Shown here: in pieces, positions 57,487 through 64,000 of the stretch
Layout: every line of letters begins with the position of its first letter
Numbering within the stretch: the first letter of the stretch is position 1
The notes under the pieces: model-generated
Databases searched by the model: none
Seen by the model: only the letters and a program-made list of their open reading frames with translations
Told to the model about the DNA's origin: nothing
Program-made: the position numbers and the translations under genes
NCBI RefSeq assembly: GCF_900183385.1
Contig: NZ_FXUT01000023.1
Span: 441 to 64,440, forward strand
From: Listeria costaricensis
Lineage (GTDB): Bacteria > Bacillota > Bacilli > Lactobacillales > Listeriaceae
DNA length: 64,000 nt
Direction of reading: 5' to 3'

Positions 57487-57899
57487 TCTTCTTCCTCTCC
57501 TTCCTCATTTTTCGACATTCGACCTTTTTCTTCCGGAATGCTTACTCTTTGCAGTCCCTCTTTTGCCGCCGCCAGTGCCGCATCCAGCGTTTCCCCAAAG
57601 ACAAGTGGCAAAACGAGCGGCAGAGAAAGCCCCGTCACCACTTCCACGCCCGCATGACTAGCCGCAAACATCTGCGCCGCATTGCTAGGAGTGCCACCTA
57701 GAATATCCACAATAATAGCGCTTACATCTTGTTCTGAAAAAATATGGGCAAAGCGGTCCATCAAATCAGCGGCACTCATTTCGTCTGAAAAAACGACTGG
57801 GTGAAACATGGCCTGTTCTCCCGTGATCATCGCGCAGCTGCGAACAATTTCCATCGCATAGGCGCCATGACCAACAAGAATATATGACAAATTGATCAC
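57483..57899 (-). CDS. Mannose-family PTS EIIA component
   Basis: 138 residues with the phosphorylated His9 in ILVGHGAYAMEI and the IVDILGGTPSNAA segment. The C-terminal ~20 residues are an acidic extension. It takes phosphate from HPr. It follows the GntR gene by 5 bases. Confidence 0.9.
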   Translation of the reverse strand: MINLSYILVGHGAYAMEIVRSCAMITGEQAMFHPVVFSDEMSAADLMDRFAHIFSEQDVSAIIVDILGGTPSNAAQMFAASHAGVEVVTGLSLPLVLPLVFGETLDAALAAAKEGLQRVSIPEEKGRMSKNEEGEEED

Positions 57900-57904
57900 C
57901 TCCT

Positions 57905-58654
57905 TTAAGATTTCTTCTTTTCAATCTCCACATAATAGAAATCATATCTGACAAAGCTTTCGATGTATTCAAACGGCTTATCTTCTGGAATATAGGTAAA
58001 CCGCTCCACCCGGTAAACAGGCGTCATTGGGTCCACCGCTAAAAGTTCCGCATACTCTGGATTTTGAATAGGAAATTCGATTTGAATCCGCTCTTTCATC
58101 GCCTCGTCCAAAATATTGAAATCATACATCTTTTTAAGTTCCTCCGAAAGCGACATAAAGCGATCTTTATCCGAAAAGTCCACATTCAGCAAATTGCTTT
58201 TGGCGATGTAATTATTTTGGATTGCCCAGGGAATATCCCCAAACATCCGCACACGTTTAAAGTGAACGATGCGATTTTCCGGCTGGATACCCAGCTTTCC
58301 AGCGATTCGCTCATCCGTGATTTCCGTGATGCTAATGACTTTCGTGGCTTCTTCCGTCAGCCGCTTGTTTCGATTAAAATTCGCCTCTTCATAATTCGGA
58401 AATCGATTAAATTCATTAAAAATGACCTCCTTATTAAGAAACGATTTGCTCACATAGGTCCCCTTCCCTTGAAAACGCGTAAGAAGCCCCTCACGAACCA
58501 GCTCCTGCAAAGCCCGAACGACCGTCGTATTGCTGACCCCGTATTTTCGTTTGAGCTCACCCTCTGAATAAATTTTCTCACCAGGTTTGAAAACACCGTC
58601 TTTAATCTGCTGTTTAATATCCTGAATGATCTTTAAATACTTTGGCACCGCCAT
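57905..58654 (-). CDS. GntR-family regulator (HutC/UTRA type) of the PTS operon
   Basis: 249 residues from the ATG at 58654; an ATG at 58672 is also possible but sits too close to its AGGAG. Winged helix (about 1-70): IYSEGELKRKYGVSNTTVVRALQELVREGLLTRFQGKGTYV in family terms. The UTRA ligand domain (about 85-245) binds a phosphosugar. First gene of the operon, so it is autoregulated; two identical TTAACACGTTAA sites flank the promoter. Confidence 0.85.
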   Translation of the reverse strand: MAVPKYLKIIQDIKQQIKDGVFKPGEKIYSEGELKRKYGVSNTTVVRALQELVREGLLTRFQGKGTYVSKSFLNKEVIFNEFNRFPNYEEANFNRNKRLTEEATKVISITEITDERIAGKLGIQPENRIVHFKRVRMFGDIPWAIQNNYIAKSNLLNVDFSDKDRFMSLSEELKKMYDFNILDEAMKERIQIEFPIQNPEYAELLAVDPMTPVYRVERFTYIPEDKPFEYIESFVRYDFYYVEIEKKKS

Positions 58655-58684
58655 TTCCCCATCTCCAATCATTGATCTCCTACG

Positions 58685-58696
58685 TTAACACGTTAA
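58685..58696. promoter_or_regulatory. GntR operator, proximal copy
   Basis: TTAACACGTTAA, arms TTAAC/GTTAA around AC; 30 bases upstream of the GntR start. Identical to 58761-58772. Confidence 0.7.
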
Positions 58697-58760
58697 ATGT
58701 AAGTTTATGTTATCATGCCTGATCAATAATTGGAACTCTCAAGCCAAAAGATACAACCGG

Positions 58761-58772
58761 TTAACACGTTAA
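58761..58772. promoter_or_regulatory. GntR operator, distal copy
   Basis: TTAACACGTTAA, 76 bases from the proximal copy and beyond the -35 region. The spacing is close to seven helical turns, which would allow looping. Confidence 0.7.
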
Positions 58773-58807
58773 GTTACAAGATCATAGTAGCACGATTTTT
58801 TAAAATT

Positions 58808-58821
58808 TGCAACCGCTTTCT
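58808..58821. promoter_or_regulatory. cre-like site upstream of the PTS operon
   Basis: Minus strand AGAAAGCGGTTGCA fits the CcpA consensus at 12 of 14 positions. PTS sugar operons are commonly under CcpA control. Confidence 0.4.
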
Positions 58822-58852
58822 AAAAAAAGAACCCAACCTTTCGTCAGGTTCA
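58821..58852 (-). terminator. Terminator after the NUDIX gene
   Basis: Minus strand GAACC...GGTTGGGTTC followed by seven T, at the stop at 58850. Confidence 0.6.
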
Positions 58853-59278
58853 AATTCGTGTTAACAGTTCACGCAACGCTTCCCGATCAAAGGCGAACGT
58901 CAATCGATCCACTGCTTCGCTTGGCGTGACCCATTCGATTCTTCGGTGTTCCTTCGAGAGGATAAAATCCATCGCCGCGAGCTGAAAGCCGAACGCCACC
59001 GCGTGGACCACCTCGACATCTGGCTGGTCCCGAAAGTCCGCAAATTCAGACTTGGGAATAAAGGCCTCCGTTTTGAGCGGCAGTATCCGAACAACTCGAA
59101 GCTGCCCCGTCTCCTCAAAAAACTCGCGCCTTGCCGCATGAAGATGCGATTCCTGATCTTCCAGGCCGCCAGCGACAAACTGACAATAACCGCTGTGCCT
59201 TCTGTAAAAAACGGCCACTTTAAGCACATCACCCTTTTTAATAAAAGGAATGACCAGCACATTTTCAGGCTGCCTCAT
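58850..59278 (-). CDS. NUDIX hydrolase
   Basis: 142 residues from the ATG at 59278, which overlaps the stop of the VOC gene (ATGA). The Nudix box GGLEDQESHLHAARREFFEE-TGQL matches G-x5-E-x7-REUxEExGU (about residues 36-58). Substrate unknown; the family hydrolyses nucleoside diphosphates linked to other groups. Confidence 0.85.
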   Translation of the reverse strand: MRQPENVLVIPFIKKGDVLKVAVFYRRHSGYCQFVAGGLEDQESHLHAARREFFEETGQLRVVRILPLKTEAFIPKSEFADFRDQPDVEVVHAVAFGFQLAAMDFILSKEHRRIEWVTPSEAVDRLTFAFDREALRELLTRI

Positions 59279-59676
59279 GGCCGAAAAATCACCTGCCAAG
59301 TGACCCCGTAGCGATCCGTCACCCACGCAGCCTTTTTGAGCGGCCCAATTTCCTCCGGCCCCATCATCACCTGACCCTCTTTCGAAAAAGCCTCAAACAA
59401 GCGATCAAACTCGGCCTCACTCGGACAATCAATCAGAATCGACGTCGTCCAGCTAAAAGGAACAAAATACTGCTCCTCCATATCGAGCGCCATAAAATTC
59501 TGCCCCGCAAGCGTAAACGTCAGGTTCAAAATCTTCCCAACCTCGCCCCGATCTCGTTCCGTAATCCGCGTCATATCAAGAATTTCCGCATCATCAAAAA
59601 GCGACACATAAAACGCGACCGCCTCTTCAGCCGTACCCGGAAAAGTTAAAAAAGTATAAACTTCTTTTTGCTTCAT
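59275..59676 (-). CDS. VOC-superfamily protein (PhnB/3-demethylubiquinone methyltransferase-like)
   Basis: 133 residues from the ATG at 59676, with AAAGGAGG upstream. Opens KQKEVYTFLTFPGTAEEAVAFYVSLF, contains FMALD and ends AAWVTDRYGVTWQVIF, typical of PhnB-like VOC proteins. Two beta-alpha-beta-beta-beta modules. Function unknown. Coupled to the NUDIX gene. Confidence 0.85.
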   Translation of the reverse strand: MKQKEVYTFLTFPGTAEEAVAFYVSLFDDAEILDMTRITERDRGEVGKILNLTFTLAGQNFMALDMEEQYFVPFSWTTSILIDCPSEAEFDRLFEAFSKEGQVMMGPEEIGPLKKAAWVTDRYGVTWQVIFRP

Positions 59677-59840
59677 CTTGTTTGCCTCCTTTCGAGTGGT
59701 ATAGCTTATTTTAGAATGGCGAGGGTGCGAGGTCAAATGAAAGGAGTGTTTGGGCGGGGAAAGTTTAGGGTTGAATGTGGAATTAGTTGGATAATGGGGT
59801 TTATGGTGAATGATTGAGGTGTAAAATGAATAGCGTTGGT

Positions 59841-60566
59841 TTTCATAATGACTATTTAAACAATACCGGAGACTGGAACAGTGGATACCATAACAGATTT
59901 ACATTTCACAATGACTACTTAAACTGGGCGAAAAAACTGATGCTATTACAACTACTGTATTTACATTTCAAAATGACTACTTAAACAAGCACTGGACTTC
60001 TTGAATAACTTGAATTTTTAGGATTTACATTTCAAAATTGACTACTTAAACCTCTTGGGTCATCGCTACCTTCTAATTGTTTCCGGAATTTACATTTCAA
60101 AATTGACTACTTAAACAATTTCCGCGTATTCGCTTCGAGGCTGGCTGAGCATTTTTACATTTCAAAATTGACTACTTAAACGCAGACTTTCAAGGAAATC
60201 CCAGATTGTTTTACCCTCTTTTACATTTCAAAATGACTACTTAAACCGGTCATTTCTGTGATAAATTCTGGAATTTCTCGACATTTTACATTTCAAAATG
60301 ACTACTTAAACGAATGAAAGTAATCCAGAAAATTCACTTGTTAGCTATTTTACATTTCAAAATGACTACTTAAACAAAAGAGAATTTTATAAAATCCGTC
60401 GGAAATGTCTTTTTTACATTTCAAAATGACTACTTAAACGTAGGACGCCGCTTTAAATTACGCGTACAGATAACTTTTTTACATTTCAAAATGACTACTT
60501 AAACCCGATCAGGAGAAAGATATTGCCCGGTCTTCTCCTTTTACATTTCAAAATGACTACTTAAAC
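59841..60566 (-). CRISPR. CRISPR array, 12 repeats and 11 spacers, without cas genes
   Basis: On the plus strand repeats run from ATTTACATTTC through an AAAATGAC-like centre to TACTTAAAC, 28 bases. Starts: 59897, 59959, 60023, 60088, 60153, 60219, 60284, 60348, 60412, 60477 and 60539, plus a truncated, mutated copy at 59841-59861. Copies at 60023, 60088 and 60153 are 29 bases (one extra T). Spacers are 34-37 bases and all differ. The reverse complement (GTTTAAGTAGTC...GAAATGTAAAT) resembles the Listeria rliB/type I-B repeat. The decayed repeat at the left puts the leader on the right. No cas gene lies in the window. Confidence 0.93.
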
Positions 60567-60857
60567 TCGCTGCTTCAAACGCTTACTCCCATAATACCTC
60601 AGAACTTATTTTCCGTCGATCTCGGTTAACTTTGGATTTTTCGACCCAAAATATTTTCAAAAAAATTCATCTCCAATCCCAAATCCCTGTTCTATCAATG
60701 CTTTTCGTTTTCTGTCGACCTCCCGGGAAAATTACATTATCTCAGGTCGACAGATTTCTCTTAAACTTTATAAAAAAATATTTTAGTCTCCAAAAACAAC
60801 TTATATCTTTTCAACGACACAAGTATCTAAATGGTTCAATCTCACGTAAATCTTATT
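60567..60857 (-). promoter_or_regulatory. AT-rich CRISPR leader with an inverted repeat
   Basis: The 290 bases right of the last repeat are AT-rich. They contain a perfect 10-bp inverted repeat CTGTCGACCT (60712-60721) and AGGTCGACAG (60744-60753). The first 36 bases (60567-60602) have spacer length and may be an old leader-end spacer. The array transcript is presumed to start here and read leftward. Confidence 0.55.
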
Positions 60858-61682
60858 TCACAATTGTTTGCCTTTGTAAACTGCCAATAATCGCTCAAAT
60901 TCCTGCTCATATTTCTTAATCTTCGCTTTGTCCTTTTCTGAAGAAAGTCGTGGTTTCCGTTTTCCACAAATAAGAACATCCTTTCCATCGCTTAATACTG
61001 TCTTCACTTTTATATAGGGTCTCAACGAATTTCCTTGCAAACGAGGGCAAGCTGCAATGATTTGAGCGATTTCTTCTGTGGAATATAAATTATGTGGAAA
61101 ATCCAATCTATTTAGCAACAGCATCTCTGTATAAATGGATAAATCTGTATGATCAATTTTCTTTCCATCAAAACAGAAATGCTCAATGTTCGTATGCCTT
61201 AGAGGCTCTATATCTACAAGTGTACTCTTCGGCCAAACAGCATCCCCAAAACGTAAAAATTGAAGATTTGGAGCTGTCTGTATGCCTTCTAATGAATGAA
61301 GTCTAGTAAAATCACTTAAACTTATTCCGATAAGTTCTTTATTTCCACACATATCCCATAATTTTTCCGTTTTATGATTAAGAAAAATTTTTACATACTT
61401 TAAATGAGATAATGTTGATAAAAGTGATAAATCTTCTATCTTCTTATTCTTGAAAAAAATTAAATATCTAACCGCATGCCCATAATGGGTAATAAAATAC
61501 TCAAAGGTGTGCTGATTTAATCCAGAAATCGCTACTTTTGACCAATCCTTTTCATCTTTTAATCGATCAATATCCTGTATAGAGATTTCTCCACCACCAA
61601 TATCCATATTCTGCTCATGCAGCCAAATAAAATCAGCCGGTATCGTATCAAAGGTTAGTTCTTGAAATGTCTCGCTATTCAT
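60858..61682 (-). CDS. Leucine-rich-repeat-like cytoplasmic protein
   Basis: 274 residues from the ATG at 61682 (GAGGGG upstream). No signal peptide. The middle has irregular leucine-rich units such as LSLLSTLSHLKYVKIF and LHSLEGIQTAPNLQFLRF at 20-25-residue spacing. A basic C-terminus (KRKPRLSSEKDKAKIKKYEQE) follows. Similar proteins in Listeria and Bacillus have no assigned function. Clearly more AT-rich than the amidohydrolase gene upstream. Confidence 0.6.
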   Translation of the reverse strand: MNSETFQELTFDTIPADFIWLHEQNMDIGGGEISIQDIDRLKDEKDWSKVAISGLNQHTFEYFITHYGHAVRYLIFFKNKKIEDLSLLSTLSHLKYVKIFLNHKTEKLWDMCGNKELIGISLSDFTRLHSLEGIQTAPNLQFLRFGDAVWPKSTLVDIEPLRHTNIEHFCFDGKKIDHTDLSIYTEMLLLNRLDFPHNLYSTEEIAQIIAACPRLQGNSLRPYIKVKTVLSDGKDVLICGKRKPRLSSEKDKAKIKKYEQEFERLLAVYKGKQL

Positions 61683-61698
61683 CGCTGTTCCCCTCTCA

Positions 61699-63276
61699 CT
61701 ACTTTTCAAAAACCGTCCGCCCAGCAACTACCGTCCGAACCACTTCCAGCTCACGCAAACGCGCTTCCTCCACCTCAAACGGGTTTTCTCGCGTCATCGT
61801 AAAATCAGCTGCATAACCCGGGGCAATTTTTCCGCGCTCGCCTTGCTTATAACTGATCGCCGCCGTTTTTGCCGTGTAACTGTGGATCGCCTCGTACACG
61901 GACAACGCTTCCTCTTCAAAATATCGCCGACCGTTCAAATCCTGACTCGCCGTCCGCGTCACCGCCGCATGAATTCCGTAAAAAGGATTCGGCGTCTCAA
62001 TCGGTGCGTCACTGCCAAACGATACCTGAAACCCGCGATCAATCAACGTTTTCCACGCAAATGCTCGCTCCGGATGCTCACTACCAAGCACGTCCAGCGC
62101 CCATGGCAAATCACTGCTCATAAACTGCGGCTGAAGGTCGAAACAAATTGGCATTCCAGCGGCTTCTTCCAGTAAATCGTCGCGAAGCCAAGGCGTGTGA
62201 ATCATTCGGTCAAGCTGTCCCTGTTGCGGTGGGAATTTTTTCAGCGTTCTGATCACTTTTTGAAACGCCAAATCGCCTAAAATATGGATCGCCACCGGCA
62301 GCCCTGCATCCCGCGCACGTTTGACCATCGCTTCAAACTCTTCATCTGACTGAATCTGCAAACCCTGATTTTCCGGGTCATCCGCATAAGGCCGCGACAT
62401 CAGCGCCGTCCGCGATCCGACCGTTCCATCATAGAAAATCTTCATAGCCCCCAGCTCGAGAAAAGGGTCCCCCGACACAAATTGTTCGCCGCTCTGGCAA
62501 AAGGCTTCGAGTTCCGCATTGTGCACCAATAGATGCGCACGAAAAGGAAAGTCCTCCGTTAGCGTGTCCCGAAAAGCGGCCAAAGTGCCTTTAAAGCCAT
62601 TAAAATAATGCAGATCCTCACTATGTCCACCCGTCACGCCTTTTGCCCACAAGTCGCGCACCGCAAGCCGTAACCAGCGGCCAAGCTCCTCCCGTGTGGC
62701 AACCGGAAACGCATCGATCACAACCGTGGTCGCATTATCACGAAGTACGCCCGTCAGCCGCCCCGTTTCATCCGTATCAATCGCCCCGCCGCCAGTAAAA
62801 TTGGCATCTGCCGTTAGCCCAGTCGCCTCAATCAGCGCACTGTTGACACTCACAGAATGATAATCAATCCGTCGAACCAAGACCGGATGCCCTGCGCTGA
62901 CCTGATCCAATTCGTCACGCGTCAGAAGCGTCGACTGGTCCTGCCATTTATTTTCATCATAGCCCTCGACAAATAGCCATTCATCCGGTGCCAACTTTTC
63001 CACACGTTCCGCAATTCTCGCTAGTGCCTCCTGCTTGCTCGCCGTGTCCGTCAGACGAAGCCGATCAAGAAACTGTCCGTACCATAATAGATGAAGATGT
63101 GAATCCACAAAACCCGGAAAAACGATTGCACCGTCCAGATCGACCTTTTCCGCCGCGTCACAAAGAATCGCTTCCTGCCCAACCGCCACGATTTTCCCTT
63201 GGTCCGTCAAAACCGCATCCGTTGTGGCCCCTTCTTTTTCCATCGTATAAAAAGTCCCATTTGTCCACAGCTTCAT
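61699..63276 (-). CDS. YtcJ-like amidohydrolase
   Basis: 525 residues from the ATG at 63276, with AAGGAGG upstream. Amidohydrolase_3 family: the metal site begins VDSHLHLLWYG (about 56-66), His residues recur in PVAIHILGDLA (about 325-335), and the late Asp is in VSFGSDAPIETPNP (about 414-427). It probably hydrolyses an exocyclic amide or N-formyl/N-acyl group on a small molecule. The start overlaps the stop of the MFS gene by 1 base, so the transporter may carry the substrate or product. Confidence 0.85.
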   Translation of the reverse strand: MKLWTNGTFYTMEKEGATTDAVLTDQGKIVAVGQEAILCDAAEKVDLDGAIVFPGFVDSHLHLLWYGQFLDRLRLTDTASKQEALARIAERVEKLAPDEWLFVEGYDENKWQDQSTLLTRDELDQVSAGHPVLVRRIDYHSVSVNSALIEATGLTADANFTGGGAIDTDETGRLTGVLRDNATTVVIDAFPVATREELGRWLRLAVRDLWAKGVTGGHSEDLHYFNGFKGTLAAFRDTLTEDFPFRAHLLVHNAELEAFCQSGEQFVSGDPFLELGAMKIFYDGTVGSRTALMSRPYADDPENQGLQIQSDEEFEAMVKRARDAGLPVAIHILGDLAFQKVIRTLKKFPPQQGQLDRMIHTPWLRDDLLEEAAGMPICFDLQPQFMSSDLPWALDVLGSEHPERAFAWKTLIDRGFQVSFGSDAPIETPNPFYGIHAAVTRTASQDLNGRRYFEEEALSVYEAIHSYTAKTAAISYKQGERGKIAPGYAADFTMTRENPFEVEEARLRELEVVRTVVAGRTVFEK

Positions 63277-64000
63277 CAAATTTCCTCCTTCTGTACAAGT
63301 GCCTCCTGCCCCATCACTTTCCGGCGCTGAACGACCTGCTCAAGTGTGATGCTGACCGCCGCCAGACCGAGCAGAATAAATACGCCGATGAAAAGGGCCG
63401 TCATGCCGCCAAATTCAGCCACAATCACAGCGCCTAAAAATGGTGCTAGCATCCGCGCCGCAGTGGCCATTCCGTTGACCAGCCCCTGATAAAGACCCGC
63501 CGAGCCGTGCGGTGCCAGTTGATAAGCAATCGTCGGAATCGCCGGCCAGGCAAACATTTCGCCCAGCGTCAAAAAGATCATCCCAAGCACGAACCCACTG
63601 TAGACCTCTGCCTGCATCGCCACGATAAACGCCGCCACAAAAAGCAGGATTCCAATATAAATTTGCGCTAACAGATGCTTTTTAAAACGGTTGACCAGCG
63701 GAATCAAAATAAATTGCCCTAAGACGATCATCGCCCCGTTCAAACTCCAAAGCTGGCCATATTGGGCAGTCGTCACCCCTTTATCCGCCGTCATGTATGT
63801 AGAAAGATTGGACTGCCACTGGACATGCGACAATTGGCAGAACAGATAAGTCGCAAGTAAGAGCACCATTGCCACGATTCCCCAAATGGTCGCCTTTTCA
63901 CGCGTCATTCCTGTGCGGTGGTGCTTCGTATCTGCTTCAACCCGCTCAGACCGCCAGTCGATCCGCCGGAAAAACACAAAAAAGAACACCGCATATAAAA
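63276..64000 (-). CDS. MFS transporter, C-terminal half (5' end outside window)
   Basis: About 241 residues are present. The frame stays open to the right edge, reading LYAVFFFVFFRRIDW, the end of a central membrane helix. Six further helices follow, as expected for helices 7-12, with MIFLTLGEMFAWPAIPTIA typical of YttB/MDR-type MFS proteins. It ends in a basic/acidic tail next to the amidohydrolase start. Confidence 0.82.
   Translation of the reverse strand, partial: LYAVFFFVFFRRIDWRSERVEADTKHHRTGMTREKATIWGIVAMVLLLATYLFCQLSHVQWQSNLSTYMTADKGVTTAQYGQLWSLNGAMIVLGQFILIPLVNRFKKHLLAQIYIGILLFVAAFIVAMQAEVYSGFVLGMIFLTLGEMFAWPAIPTIAYQLAPHGSAGLYQGLVNGMATAARMLAPFLGAVIVAEFGGMTALFIGVFILLGLAAVSITLEQVVQRRKVMGQEALVQKEEI

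Noticed and set aside
59677-61700. cas genes beside the CRISPR array
   Set aside because: The neighbours are VOC, NUDIX and leucine-rich-repeat proteins; none has Cas motifs. The leucine-rich protein has no nuclease or helicase signature.

Overview
The window is chromosomal DNA from a low-GC Gram-positive bacterium and most resembles Listeriaceae. The evidence is a GbuABC glycine-betaine operon with TTG starts, WxL and LPXTG surface proteins, a GW-module wall enzyme, a BceAB-type exporter behind a VirR/BceR-type operator, and a CRISPR repeat that looks like the Listeria rliB/type I-B repeat. The species cannot be fixed from the sequence alone. No rRNA or tRNA gene was seen.

Layout. 1-1.6 kb: end-truncated surface protein with thrombospondin type 3 calcium repeats. 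1.8-5.9 kb: MarR regulator with a heterodimeric multidrug ABC exporter. 6.2-8 kb: MATE exporter and a small membrane protein. 8-10.4 kb: a broken secreted-protein gene, a 35-residue membrane peptide, an unknown protein and a GNAT acetyltransferase. 10.5-13.5 kb: bioY behind a BirA operator, a Crp/Fnr regulator and an LPXTG protein. 13.5-19.4 kb: rhamnose catabolism (rhaB-rhaA-rhaD-fucO) with a divergent DeoR regulator. 19.4-23.7 kb: DUF523 protein, pseudouridine catabolism (psuK-psuG) and a GW-module L,D-transpeptidase. 23.9-26.9 kb: gbuABC. 27-28.5 kb: a SIR2/AbiH-like protein and a small partner, probably an anti-phage or abortive-infection module. 28.7-32.2 kb: SDR/TetR pair, pseudouridine synthase, MazG-like enzyme and small proteins. 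32.4-38.8 kb: a second heterodimeric ABC exporter and a BceAB-type peptide-resistance exporter. 38.9-54.4 kb: a WxL surface-protein operon whose first gene is split by an 11.5-kb mobile element. 54.7-58.7 kb: mannose-family PTS with a SIS protein and a GntR regulator. 58.8-59.7 kb: NUDIX and VOC proteins. 59.8-60.6 kb: a CRISPR array without cas genes. 60.8-64 kb: a leucine-rich protein, a YtcJ-type amidohydrolase and a truncated MFS transporter.

The most interesting part is the mobile element (about 42,332-53,835). It is bounded by 7-bp direct repeats (ATAAGGA) with 14-bp inverted arms just inside. It carries a large serine recombinase, a MOBP-type relaxase with MobC, and a palindrome-rich candidate oriT, but no conjugation apparatus, so it reads as an integrative mobilizable element. 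Its cargo is a tightly overlapping type VII secretion toxin operon (helical partners, a WXG-like protein, a probable chaperone, a PoNe-type DNase toxin and a PoNi-type immunity protein). Between the mobilization genes and the recombinase lie two RRNPP/Rgg-type regulators, each next to a tiny, well-initiated ORF for a hydrophobic peptide of 13 or 15 residues. These look like two peptide-sensing pairs, which I infer may control transfer, excision or the toxin operon. A near-identical ~40-bp box occurs in opposite orientation upstream of the mob genes and upstream of the recombinase side.
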